Shown here one piece after another: positions 44,201 through 57,502 of a stretch of DNA of 64,000 nt. Within the stretch, counting starts at the first letter, position 1, and every line of letters begins with the position of its first letter. This DNA is from Pegea sp. RAD2-039 (Eukaryota; Chordata; Thaliacea; Salpida; Salpidae). The translations under genes and the position numbers were made by a program. Where the stretch lies: contig JAQGEQ010000192.1 in the NCBI GenBank assembly GCA_034620365.1, forward strand, positions 1,049,001-1,113,000, given 5' to 3'. A model generated the notes under the pieces. That model was not told the origin of the DNA and did no database searches. It worked only from the letters and a program-made list of their open reading frames with translations.

Positions 44201-47200
44201 TAATATAATTACTAAAAATTTAATTTTAAAATTTTAAACTTAACAGACTTGAAATAAACTTTTTTAAATAAGCTCTTTTCACAGACTATATTGAAGTAAA
44301 GATAAAGTATAAAAAATACATTCTTGGATTCTTATGAACATGAGACTTAGATGACTAAATTATTGTAAAAGTTTGATCATTGTCATATAGAATAAATAGT
44401 TCTTTTCTTTGAATACTTTTTTGTATCAAATGTTGGGCTGACTAATAATATAAACAAATTATAGGAAACTGTTAATGTCTAATGATGGTTGTAAATATTA
44501 TCTTTAATATTCTTTACTAAATTTTAAAAATATTACATCTTTTAGCAATTAGCTAAAGAACAAGTAATCTTCTCTTATTTTAAAAGTATAATTTATTGAT
44601 TTAACCTCTTGATTTCAATAACTAAAATTAAGTCGAATTCTCAAATATTTTGAACAGGAAATGTTGAAATACTAAAGTGTGGTCATTTATTTAAATTTTT
44701 AAAGGTTTAAAAATGATTTTTTAAATCAAATCATCACCTACTGACTGAGTTTTTGCCAAAATACTTTGGCCTGAGCTAGAACTTCATATCAGTTCTTAAT
44801 ACAGTTTAATAAAAACTCTATGTTTTTGTCGTACAAGGTTTCTTTCAATTTGTTAAATTTAGAACTCATGCTAGTTAGTGTTGCTTTGATTATGATAAAG
44901 TAGAACAAATTTTAAATCATAAAAACTAAAGCTTAATTCAAAGGTTCGACAAAAAATTAGTTTCATAAATGAAAATACTCTTGTTAAATCCCAAGTATTT
45001 ATATAAATTATTCAATCTTTGACTAGCTTTATTGAAAACTTTATTAACTTTTATCAAGTTAAAGGTTCAAGTTTAACAAAAAAAGTTCACATGTTTTCAG
45101 TTGTATCCTGTTTTATAGAAGAGATTAGTCGATACAGTGACTGTAAAGAGAAAATCATTAACATTTGTTAAACTTTGAATAATTTTAATTAAATGTTTTA
45201 AAAACAAAACTTTAAAATTCTAAAACTTGTTATTTTCTTTATAAGTAATCAAAATTGTTAGATAATATTCAAGCATAAAGTTTAAAAATAGTTCGTTCAG
45301 AACACCTAGTTGAAATTAAACTTTCATAAAATAATTCCCAAGTGTATTGAACGCTATATTGAAAATTAATTCAAATAAACCATTTGCATACTTTGATTTA
45401 ACTATGCAGATAAAGAACTCATAAAACTATTTACAGTTAAAGTTAGCAGATTTTAAATATTCAAAAGTGAAAAATTGTCTTTTTAGTAAAAATTAGAGAA
45501 TTTTATGGTTCTTAGTAATTGATTAGTATTTTTTTTCAAGAAAACTCAGATATGTTATGTTTAAGGTTAGTGATTTTACTTGAAAATATTTTTACAAATA
45601 AAATTGGATTGCTATTTATTTTTGCAGCAATCTAATAGATTTTGGTTAGAAAGAGTAAAGGTTAAGCAAAGCTGTTAGTTCAAAGATGACATTGATTTCA
45701 AGAAAATGAAGATGTCTGTATGTAAGAAATGTCTTTAAAAATACTACCTCCAAGTTCAAATGTTAAAAATTTAATGGAAATTTCAGAAAAAACAGAGTTG
45801 TTGTTTAAAGTGCCCTTGAAATAACTTGTATAAATTAAAAATTCACATATTTCAAAAGGAAACTGTAAACTTTTGTAAGGAACTCAGTTATCAGCTAAAT
45901 ATAAAACTTATGCTTTATTTTTAAAGGAAGAATTTATAATAAATATCATTTACCAATCTTGAATTAAAAAAAAGCTTGATAAAGTTTAACAAAAAGTTAT
46001 TGATTAGCTCATATGTTGATAATGAGTTTATCTCACAGAATCTTATGTGACAAAACTCTAAAAAGCTTTTTGTAGTTTTATATTATATAAGATTGGATAG
46101 ATAATTTTGACAACAATATCGATTTTCTATTCTTATACAGTTTAACTAAAAAAATGAATTGTAAATATAAAGCACTTTTGAAATAATGAAATTTCGTCTC
46201 TTTACATTCACTGTAAGTTTATTTAATATCTTTAAGAACTCATGACAGTTATCTTGACAGATTTTTCTGGACTGAGATAAAAGCAATAGTTTTTAAAGAT
46301 TAATGCAAGACATTTGATTCGCAGCAGAACAGTTGTTAAATGGGTTTCAGTTCAACTTACTAAAATGGAAACATTAATTATTAACAGTACTTTAACATGC
46401 AATAACAGCAATTTTTTTCTTTTCAAACCTCTAAATTTTTTTAAGAACTACAAAAGCTAGTTTAATTTAAACTATTTATTCCTTTTGTTAGAGCAGAGAG
46501 TGTATTACACTAAAAACTGTTTGAATAATACTTTTTGTGTTCATGCTACATAAGTTATCAGAATGATTATCATAGATATGTTATATCAATTCAAACAAGA
46601 AAATAGAGATTGAAAAATTATAAAGATTGGTTGTTTAGTTGAGATATTTAGTCTCAGTACTAAAAGCTTTAAAGTTTCAGAAATACATAAAAAATATTTG
46701 TGCTTATTTTGCAGAAATTATTTTTAGTTAATTATCACAAATGAAGGTATAAAAAGTTAATGTATCAGAGTAACAGTATTAGGATCGATAATCTAACATT
46801 TCAGTTAATACTTTTGTGTTATTTGAACTGACAAGTATAGTCACGGGTTGATTTTCATTTCAAACTCAGTAACATTTACGACAAAGTTATTCATTGAATC
46901 CAAATTGAAAAGTTGCATGGTTTAATTCCAGAAAAGATGAGAACAAAAAACATCAAAATTTTCAATGTTTGTTACTAGAGTCTGACAATGAAATGCTCAG
47001 ACTCTAACAAATATATTTTGATAACATCTTTTGATTTCTATCAAGTTTTTTATTGCCTGGGTCAGTAATATTGTTGTCAACATAAACTTTGAATACTTAA
47101 GAAAAAAAATAGGATTTCTTTGATGTTAAGTTTTTAGTGTTAGAATTTCTTTGTTGTTTTGAAATATTTTGTTTTGTTTATTCTTACAATAACCTTGTAA

Positions 47201-48216
47201 AGCTATGAAAAATTACTGGTTATTTGTTAAACTGCTATTTTCATTTGCATTAAAAAAGAAGTCATCTATTGATTGAGGTCTTTATCGAAATTTTATTTAA
47301 AATAAAAACAAGATCTTTATAATTATTTTAAAATATAAATTTTAGATAAATGTTTGATTAATTTTTGACATATCACAATATAATGTAAAACATTTTTACT
47401 TTAATTATTCATTTATCTTTCATTGAAATTATTTTTCAACTGTGGTGTATACATCTTTCAAATCTACAGCTATTATGCAATCGCTTTAACCACGTGACAA
47501 CTTAATACTCTATCAGTATCTTCTTATTATCGTTTAAGAATTACTCTTGTCATGAATGCGAATACCACAAGTTATCAATGATTGTTATCGCTATCTTCGC
47601 CACGTTTAAATGCTACCATTCAATATTCAGCTTATAGCTTTATTCGCTGGTTTGTTTTTCTTGTTGACGTAGCTTATATGTGTTTAATTAAGCTAGAAGA
47701 CTGTAGTTAAAAACGATTTCAATGTTTTTAAGATAGCTTACTAATTTAGATTATTATAAGAATTTATTTTAAGAGCTTATTTAGTTGTCAGATTAAAGTA
47801 GTAAGTAACAGTAGTTTTTGTAAACATTTATATATATTTTTAGAAAATAGTTTCATATTCAACTTACAATTTAAGTTGAGAATAATAGTATATGTAATTT
47901 TGAAGGTTTTTGAAGGTTTTTGTAATTTTTGATTGTACTTAGAGAGATTTTGAAAAAATATTTTTAAATCCTAAAAGACTAATTATTAATTGATAATAAA
48001 TTGGTGTAATGAAAAGAAGAATGAAAGTTAAAATTTGTCGGTAAACTTTTCTAAAGAAAAATAACTTTTCAGATTCTGTACAAAATTTGTAGACAAATAA
48101 ATATGGGTTAAATCTTTCTACTTAAAACAACATTGGATTTCTTCACCTAAACTGAAGTCTATAGGAGCTTTTGATCTTTCTGAATAGCTAGACAAGAAAC
48201 CAAGGTTCAAAAGAAG
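38294..48216. other. A+T-rich spacer, no gene seen
   Basis: About 10 kb without a supportable gene. Small islands with more G+C occur at about 40880-41000, 41800-41890, 43568-43605 (GCGCGC...GCGCGG) and 47480-47660 (with CACGTG at 47491-47496). The last may be promoter sequence for the plus-strand exon at 48217, but none gives a convincing exon. Confidence 0.45.
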
Positions 48217-48286
48217 ATGGATTCTTCAAATAAAGCAACTGAGACAAAGCTAACAACAAAACAACTTTCTCAATCAACTAATTCAG
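48217..48286 (+). CDS. Candidate first coding exon of a plus-strand gene
   Basis: An ATG in good context (AAGATGG) opens 23 codons rich in Ser, Thr, Lys and Gln (MDSSNKATETKL...). The exon ends AATTCAG|GTTAGA, phase 1. An in-frame TGA upstream (48181) makes this ATG the first. The preceding leader, about 48130-48216, is less A+T-rich than its flanks. No second exon lies nearby, so the first intron would be long. A phase-compatible micro-exon exists at 63179. The protein cannot be named from 23 residues. Confidence 0.4.
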
Positions 48287-48646
48287 GTTAGAATTTTCAT
48301 TTTTTTGATTTCTTTTTCAAACATTTTTATTACTTTTTTACAACTTGGCTGAAAGTAAAGAAAATTTAAATCCGTTAATTAAGGCAGCCAAAGAAGCTAC
48401 AATTTAAAGCAAGAACTTTTAATCACTTAGTCTAACAAGTAATATATAGAGATTAATTTGCCTTATTCAAAAGAAGCATATTCAACTAGAAATGAATATT
48501 AAAACATTTCAGTAAATTTAAATAATACCATTTTATTGAAATCTATGCTAATATAAATTACTCGATAAAATTTCGATATTTATTTTAGTTATTTACAACC
48601 AGTAAATTTGGAGAAATATTTTAAGTTTATAAAAAGTCTGGTGACC

Positions 48647-48671
48647 CAACAAAAGCACCGTGCTTTTGTTG
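48647..48671. repeat. Perfect 12-bp inverted repeat with 1-nt centre
   Basis: CAACAAAAGCAC, a single C, then its exact reverse complement. It lies about 360 bp after the candidate exon at 48217-48286, hence inside the putative long intron. It could form a hairpin in RNA or a small cruciform in DNA. No flanking repeats of a transposon are evident. Confidence 0.95.
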
Positions 48672-51600
48672 TATCCTGTGTTTGTTATTGTAAGCTATGT
48701 TGGTAGTAAAAACTAAAGAAAACCTGAACAAACAAACGTATTACATTAAAAACCTCTATTTGAAACATAAAATGATTTTATATACATCATTTTTATTGTT
48801 CAGTATAAAATACAGAAAAATAGTTGACAAAATATATTTAGGAAAATATACAAGTTTTTTCAATTAATATTTTGAATTGATAGAGATTTATGAAACTCAG
48901 AAACTGACTAACAAAAAAAAACAATAATTATAAATTTTAATATATGTTGAAAAATAACAAATTGTTTAAAGATAAAAGTTTCAATTAGCTGATCAGTTTG
49001 AAATACAAATATTAGGAAGTCTATAGAAGATTGAATTATGTAATAATCGATATAAAAATATGAGAAAAGTAAATTTTGTTAATTTATTGGAATATTTTAT
49101 AAATAGGACTTAATTTACAAGGTACTATTTTCAAGCAAAATGCTTTCTTACAATAACTAAAAATTAAAAAAGAAAATGAATTGTAGAATCAATCTAAAAA
49201 TAAACTTTAAGTGAATTTAAATAGTCAGTAATAATCAGACGTACAAAACTAAAGTAGTTTGCTATTTTATATGATATTTGTTAAATGTCAGTGGCTACAA
49301 TTCAAACCATAAACTATCATTAACTCTCTAAATAAGATTATTATTAATAAACTAACACTCATATATTTTATTCTAAACGTGTGAACGTTCCAAAATGGTT
49401 AAAAAGTTGTGATAGATTGTAGCTAGTTGCTACTTGCTAAATATTTTATTCTTGTATTTCATTGATAAATAATTTAAAATAATTTTTAGGAATTATATGG
49501 GTTACTTTTTCACATTCAAATTTACAATGAAAAGATATTCAACAACTTTACTCTCTACTAAAATCATCAATGAAAACAACCATTAACCGTTAATTTTTTT
49601 GTTAAATATAGTACAAACAATTCTTCATAAACTTTTATAGTCTGATAGATTACTTTAAAAAATATAATTTTTTATTTAAGTTTTATCTAAGGTCTTAACT
49701 GTAAATTTCAAAGACAAACGATATTTGAAAAGATTATAGTTGATAACTTATTTTTCATCATTAGTTTTTATCATCTACTTATGGATTAAAAGCTCATTGA
49801 CGTTTAATCGAATCAAGATCAACTCAGAGCTTGTCAAACTTGTAACTTTGTAAAATCCTATAAAGCTTTTATCAGTATTTTTGCAAAGACACAAGTTGTC
49901 ATAGTGATGAATAGAGTATTTCTAAGCAACTTTTCTCAATTTTGTCTTCGACTTAAATTTTTCATTCAAATGAATTTTTTATATGTAATTTCTAGAAAAA
50001 TATAAATAATTTAAACTAGATTTTATAAAAATATGTTCTTCCTAAAATAAGTAAAACTAAATTGTGAGTTTCTTGGAACCAAAAACTATGTAATTAAAAT
50101 TTAATAGTAAAGTAATGTACTCCATTTACCTTTTATTCAAACAACACCTTTTTCTAACAACTTTTATAAAACTAAACAATTGAAATTTTTCTGTTAACTT
50201 TTCAATGTTGACTGCATATATTTGAGTATATATCACACAAATGCTAATTTAAATTGTAAACATTACTATTTCTAACTACCTTCGTTTTACTGATGCAAAT
50301 AAAATACTAATTGTATAATAAATATAAAAAAACTTTGTTATCAAGTTGTTTCAACTTAATAATCTATTCAGAGACAACTGTACAAACAATTTTGTTTATT
50401 AGTCTGATAGTTAAATGTAAGAATTTACTATTTATTTATAATTATTTAGATTTCTAAACCTATTTAATAATCAAATCTATGCTTAAAGTACTTAAAATCT
50501 TGATAATTATAGTAAAATGCCTAATATTCCAAATTTTTTCTACAAAACTCTTGAAATAGTTTAGATTTAGCATAAACCTTGAAGTTTGGTTGGCTTATTA
50601 TTTTAATATACTGTTTATAAGTCATTTATGTTTTTTTCATAATATAACAAAGGCATATAACCCTTAAAGATAATTTAAACATCTTTTTTAGTTCTATCAA
50701 ATATTTTACCTTCCATATAAGATTAATAAAGTAATAAAAGCGGTTTTAATCAATATAAAACCTTATTTGCAACATCTTTTCGACTAACCATACTATCACC
50801 ATAAAATCTATCTTACAAGCAAAGGCTGTGTTTGGTGGTTGAAGATGCTAATTATTCGTTTGTTTTTAACTACAGACGGTAAAACCCTTAGCTTAAAAAA
50901 TCAGGTAAACTTTGATAAAAGAAATGAAAAATGTTTAGGAAGCTATGCTAATTGTGGTTTTATATCAACTAATAATATACTTTTCCAAAGTTTACATTCA
51001 GACGCTTTATTTTTTTCTTATCTAAACTGTATATATTACAAGCATTTAAAATATGTTAGATATAATATCAGAAAAATGTTTGATTATATTTATTTGAAAT
51101 GTTTTTCAAATACAACCAGAATAGTTTTAAGTTAAGTAATTAAAATGGCAACACTTGTATTTCTTATCCTTGATAGTTTAACAAATTTAGAATTTAAGTT
51201 TTTTTCCTTCTAGTTATTATATTTTTTAACTTGATGTTTATGTTCAATTAAAACTAAAAGTTTAATGTATATTTAGCAATAGTCTGTCATCAACAATATA
51301 TCTACATTCTCAAGGAATATATTAAACTAATACTAGATGTAATTATGATAGTTTAAGCTAATGCAGATAAACAATAAAACAAATAGTTATAGTTTTATGT
51401 ATGAAGTTGTATAGAGTTAAAAAATCTTTATAAAAACAATGTGTCTTGTGTAGATTTTTCAAATTTTAAACAATTGTTTTTCATAAGACCCTGCTTAAAA
51501 ACAAAGTTTAAATATTTTTAGTTAAATCTTATATTTGTTAAACAGATAATAAGCTCAAAAATTATGTGATTTAAAGTTACAGCAGCAAGTTAATGTTATT

Positions 51601-52972
51601 TTAATATTCAAGTCTGACTACACAAACCAGTTTTATTAAATTGGATCAAACTTAAAGCTTACAAAACTAAATAAAGTATGTAGTAGATATTTATTAAATG
51701 AAGATAATACAAATTTTATTAAAGTAGTTGTAATACTAGCTACTGCATGTAGCTTAGCTTTAGTTGATTGCACAGTTAGTTTAATCTCTAATACTTTAAG
51801 CTCAAATCATACAATAGATAAAAAGCTTTTATAAGCAGACATAAAATTGAAGGATTAATTTAAATCATTGCTGAAGGTTTTAAATTTCTATCAAAACTGC
51901 CTTTTTTGGTAATAAATTTCTTTTTATTCTGCTGGCTAAAACCGCTTTTCTTCTGGTAGTATGAAATTATAAAAGACAATTTGAACGACAAAAATATCTA
52001 CGTAATTTTTACATAAACTTAATGAACTTAAATAAAAAAATAGTTTTAGTATAAGAGTAAAGGTAAGGATATTTATCTAAAGCTTGTGATATTATAATTT
52101 AATTACATCATATTATTATGGAAAAATGCCTGTGTGTACTCATAAGTATATCAGTCATATCAATGTGACAGAATTCTTCTTGCAAAATTATATCTCATGC
52201 TTTATCTATCATACTCTATTACTCTTATCTTTTTTTGTTGCCTGTGTTTGTTTTATTTTTAAAATAATGTTTTTTGGTATAAAACATAAGCTTTTTATAA
52301 ACATAAAATATTCATATAAATGCTTCTGTTATTTTTCAAATGAAGGGTTTCTTTTAAAATCTGAATATTTCTAAATGTATTAGAAAGAATTTTAAACAAG
52401 CTATAACTTAAAAGAACCTAGTTGCTTTCTAAGCAAGAAAAACTTTGTTTAAAAACAGATTTTAACTTACAAAACTGATTTTAAACTGTTTTAATGTAAC
52501 AGCTACAAATGTTTAGTGTCAAAACTTTTTCGTAAGCTAAAAATCGATTTGAAAAATTCAACTTAGTTCATTAGATAGAAATAAGAAAAAAGAGTAAAAG
52601 TAGAATCCTCATAAATTTTGTAAAGTATAAAATTAGTTACATATTTTTTATTAGAATAAATATTAAAGGTGTTTTGGCAAATTAAGAAAAAAAAACAAAT
52701 AAATAAAACTTTCTAATAGTTATAATAAAAATATCTTCTGGCATAAACTTAGATAAATAAATTTAGTTAAAATTTATTTAGAAATTTGTTTAGTGAACAA
52801 AGGAAATGATTTGATTATTGTATCACTTACATTTCTCTTAAAATAAAAACTATACCCCCCTAAAAAAGTTTAAATTTTACTCAAAGTTTTTCTGCATTCA
52901 TTTGTTTCATAAACTTTTTTAAAGTTTTTAACTGTTAATTGATTCTCGCTTTTAGCTCTAAGCTAAAATTCG
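48672..52972. other. A+T-rich sequence, no gene seen
   Basis: No supportable exon. Frames at 50839-51135 and 52126-52374 (+) are rich in Phe, Ile, Lys, Asn and Tyr, lack splice or promoter context, and are explained by base composition. This may be intron of the putative gene that starts at 48217. Confidence 0.5.
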
Positions 52973-53034
52973 TTAAACGAATTCGCTAGGTGGTGCAAAT
53001 GAGTTACTTTGCAAGTTCACTTTTGTAGAGCTTC
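52973..53034 (-). other. Candidate terminal exon
   Basis: On the minus strand a strong acceptor (T-run then GATATTCAG, AG at 53036-53035) precedes a frame of 19 codons and a TAA (SSTKVNLQSNSFAPPSEFV). The block has more G+C than its flanks. No upstream partner exon is identified. Confidence 0.22.
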
Positions 53035-55148
53035 CTGAATATCAAAAAAATGTTTAAACTTATTTATTGTTTATAGAATTTTTTTTACAAACAAACTGAA
53101 TTATTGAACAGAAAATTTTGTAAAAATCAAATGAATATATTTTTAATACAACATTATTAAGAAAATAAAGTAAATGTCTTCTAACAAACTGTTTTGGTTT
53201 TTCTATCTATTAATAAATATTTCAAATTTAAATGAAAACTTTTGAAAGAATGATAAATCTACTAACTAAATCTCCAAATTTTGTAATTGCTAAGATAGTT
53301 TTATATTTCTTTCAATTATATGTTAGTAGCTATTTAAACTAATAACAATTAACAATATTTATTACTTAATAAGTTTGTATAAACTGTTTTATACAAAATG
53401 ATATCTATTAAAAATTAAATTGATTATAATATCTTAAAAAAAAACTTAACTAAACTAAACATTCAACCATCTCAATGTATTTTATTCTTATTATAAAAGA
53501 TACTTCATAATAAACTGGTTTTTAGTAGATATATATACTTCATAATAATTTATGTTAATTATTAAATCTAATAGTTTTATAGTTTCAACTGATTGTTAGT
53601 TTCTTCTAGTACATTTGGGAATAGTTTTTTACAATTTTAAATTTTGCGTAAAACTTATTTAACAGATTTAAAAGGTTTTTATGTAAACTAAAAAAATGTT
53701 ACAATAACTAAAAGCTTTTTGAATTTGTAAACCTTTTCAAGCAAAGCTTTTACTTAAAAAGGTTTATAAGCATAAAATTGCTTTTATTGTCGAAATAAGA
53801 TGATCTTAAAAACTAAAATTAAAAATAAGTTTTTCATTAAATAAAATCTAATTTCATAAGGTTTATGTTTTACTCGTCTTTTGATATATAAAGATAATTA
53901 GATGAATATAATCATTATATTTAATGTATACTTTATACTTTTTATAAGTTTCTTAGCTTTTCATGCTGATTTTGTTCAAATAATTTTAGTTTTGGAGGTT
54001 ATCTTCAGGCTTTATGTTTATAGAAAACATAAATTATAATTTGCTTAGCGTTTACTAGATTTAATAATTATAAAGTAAGCTTAAATTGTTTAATTAATTA
54101 TTTTACAAAGAATTAGCAGTTATTTAGAATTACGTGTATATGTATTTCAGAAAAAATTGAAATATGCCTTGTAATACTCGTTTGAGTAAACTAAATGGAA
54201 AAAATATTTCTTCATAAGATAAACTGTTATTTTATTCGATTTATTAGGATTTCCTAATTTTGGTTTTACAACATTTCATCATATGTAAAGAGAAACTACA
54301 CAAAGAATATTGATAAATATTATTACTTCCGTCAAAATTAATTTGACATTGAAAACTAATTGTATGAAAAATAAACTCATTAATTTTGTAAAATATATTG
54401 TCGATAAATCAGTTTAAAATGAATTAAATTAAAGTTAACATTAAGTAAACAGAGTTTAGTTTCTTAAAGTTAAACTGAAGTTTTTGCTTATTTTGGAATT
54501 TAGAAATAGTACAATAAAATATTTATTTCAATATTTACTTTAACTATTTAGTTCAATTGAAAATTTTCTTTTTTTAGTTTCAACCAAATCAATCAATAGT
54601 TGCAAAGTCAATTTGTGCTTAAACTTTATTTATCTGTCAGACAGTTTTATATTCTGTATTCTATGTTTTGTAGCTGTCTATAACTATTACCTAAATCTAA
54701 GAGAATTTAAAAAAAAGTTTATAAAACTACTTAATTAATTTCTAGAATTGTTTACAGAATTAGTCTAGTTTAAGTTAGATCAAATATTTAGTAAATAATT
54801 CTAAATCTCAATATTCAACTTATATTTGAATATATCAATAATATATTTGAGATTATAGGTAAATTTGTTTTCAGAAAATTGTGATGTTTCCAATTAAAAA
54901 AAAACAAAATGTTTTTTTTATAAAATTAAAATTTGTTTTTTTAATATGTGAAACACAAGCTATAAAAATTTTGTTGATTTTTTTCACTGTTTTTTATTTA
55001 AAACAAAAACGAGTGAAGCAAACACAAAAAAATGAAATTAAGTAAATTTGCAATTTCAGTATAACCGCAATACAAATAATTTTAGCGAGATTTTTTCTTT
55101 AATCGATAAAAAGCCGACAAACAGCGCGTAAAAGCTTGAAAACTGCAG

Positions 55149-55188
55149 TGTGGTGAAATAAACGATGAAATGTACAAGCTTTCACAAG
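55149..55188 (+). other. Candidate 40-nt internal exon
   Basis: After an AAAACTGCAG acceptor-like site, 13 codons (CGEINDEMYKLSQ) run to CACAAG|GTTGAT. The surrounding block, 55080-55210, is less A+T-rich than usual. Entry phase is 0, so it does not fit directly after the 48217-48286 exon, which ends in phase 1. Confidence 0.18.
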
Positions 55189-57373
55189 GTTGATTTGATT
55201 TCGGTTTGCTTCTTATAAATTTGTAAACTAGAAAAAAGAACAAACAAGTGAGAGATTACAGAAGAGAAGACTTCAAAAAAAAGAAAATATAGTCTTTAAT
55301 TATCTGTGTGAGATAGTTCTTATATGAACGAATAAGAAAAAATTGATATACTTTTGACTACAGTCTTACGATAATTTGTTTACTGAATTATTATAGCTAA
55401 AACGTTTTATTTTAATAATGAGTTTTGAATATTATTAAAATGCTAAAAATCGTATTTGGGTTGGATGTTTAGCTTGTAGAAGTATTCTGATATTGAAATG
55501 AAAAATTTGCGAGACAAGTATAAATAAACAGCTTCGATTAGTCAATTTTTAAGTTTTTTAATTTAAACGTTAAACTTGAGCTTTTTATTTGTATTTGGAA
55601 ACTGTTTTGATAAGATTAAGACAACTTTGAAATTTGTATTATTTTTTTCTGTTAGTTTTCAGTTTCCCTAAGCTGCAAAAATTATCAGCAGATATTTGAA
55701 GTCTAGTTAAAAAAAATGTTTTGTTTCACAAAATAGTTGTACTCTGAAAATAAGTTCTTCAATTGAACAATGGTTAAAAAAGACGTTGTATTATTACTTA
55801 TAGAATCTGAAATCTAAAGTTTTATTAATTTCTAGCTGCTTTTTGAAACTTTTTTTAAATTAGAAAACCTACAACCAGGTAAAAAGTTTTTTTCTTCAAA
55901 ATTTGTTCTTCAATTTCGTATTGATTAAACTTTCTAGATTTTTTTCTTTCAAATCTTAGATAACAACAATTTTGAGTCCTACTGATGATAACATAATTAA
56001 AAATTAATGCCTAAAAAATCTCAATCAAAATCTCAATCTCTTAAATCATTCAAAATAGTGTAAATATATGTATGTGATGTCGAGCAGACTTTCTCATTCA
56101 ATGAATTAATCATGAAGGGCTATTATTGATTTTTAAGTCCTATTTTTATCGCAAGCTAATGTTCGAAACCTCTTAAAATCACACCATGTCAACTTCTGTA
56201 GACTTTTTTGTTTTCTTCAGTTTTCAAAAGCTCTAATCAATAACTTTCTTATAGTATTCATCAATATAATTCACTACAGTATATTCAAATCCTTTAGGTG
56301 CAATCAGATTATGAAATAAGGTTTAAACAAATCATCTTCAGGAGGTTTTTCATTCAACAATTGTCAAAATAACTTGCAGTATCTAATCAACGCTTTCACT
56401 TAACTACTGTTGTATTTTTATAACAGTATTTCGAAGTTCTATTTTCATACTAATTTGCATAGTTCACAACCATTTTAAAAATTCTTTTCAATATTTTGCA
56501 GGTTGCTTTTAGGCTAGATTTTTACTCAAATTTAAGATATTTCAAAATTGTATTTACTGAAACAATATTGAAATAGTCAAACTTTACTTAAAATATAAGT
56601 TTGCCAATATTAAAACAAAATACTTTTTCTAACTTGTCAAAAACTTCTAACTTGCTTTACCAGATATTTACCTATACATAGAATTAAGAAAAGTTTCTGA
56701 ATTTTAATGTTCTAAACATTAAAAAAGTTTTTCTTCTAATAAAATATCTGGAGAAAATTGTTATTCTACTGTCAGTGGTTTTACACGACTATTTTTACAA
56801 GTGTAAGAGAAAAAAATTAAAAGACATTATTTAAAAGATGCATCGTTTTATTCTAAAGTATTTTTTACTAAATTGCTTGAAAATTACATAATTTAGTGCA
56901 TTTAATAGAAAAAAAAACTTCAACTAGTTCACTAGTAGTAATGAAAGATAAAAATAATTTTAGAAAAGGAAAGTCAGTTGAGCGTAAAAACATTTACAAG
57001 TTTTGTTCATTTGCATTGTTTTAGAGATTTGTCAGTTTAAACGCTTACATGATTACTTGATAGCTAATCTCAAAGACAAAAGGTTTTAAATATTTGAATA
57101 TCATGAAATTATTTATTTTTAAATTATTTGTTCAGCTCTTATATTTACCACTAGTAAAAAATGTTGATCGTTGTGGCATATGTAATTATTTTCAAAACCT
57201 AATTATTTTTGATGAGTTTTTGTTCTTAATTACAATTGAAGAAAACTTTTTTATTGTTCTTAAAGTTACAGATTTTATGATAAATGTTTAATTTAAGCAA
57301 TTTCAAAAATCTTTTAAAGCAGTTATGTACTTTTTGATGAAAGTTTTCTAGCTTGCAATTTAATTAAGATTAA

Positions 57374-57502
57374 GTATTTGATTATATAAATCCATTAAAT
57401 TTTGGAACTTTACAAAAGATACGACCCAAAAAAGCGGTTGATTTCGTCATTAGAGCCTATCAACAGTCCGCAGGATTACTGACTGATTATAAAAGAAAGT
57501 AA
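57374..57502 (+). other. Exon-like island with a 42-codon open frame
   Basis: Between 57418 and 57500 the base composition shifts to more G+C, and a plus-strand frame reads IRPKKAVDFVIRAYQQSAGLL... to TAA. A second plus frame over the same bases is also open (YDPKKRLISSLEPINSPQDY). The block is followed by AAATAAATAA, similar to the LINE tails in this window, so a short retro-insertion is also possible. Not recognised. Confidence 0.22.

Noticed and set aside
50839..51135. 98-codon plus-strand frame
   Set aside because: It starts without a convincing ATG context and its composition (Phe, Lys, Asn, Tyr, Ile) matches random translation of A+T-rich DNA.
52126..52374. 82-codon plus-strand frame with a hydrophobic middle
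   Set aside because: The hydrophobic stretch follows from T-rich codons; no splice sites or composition shift support it.
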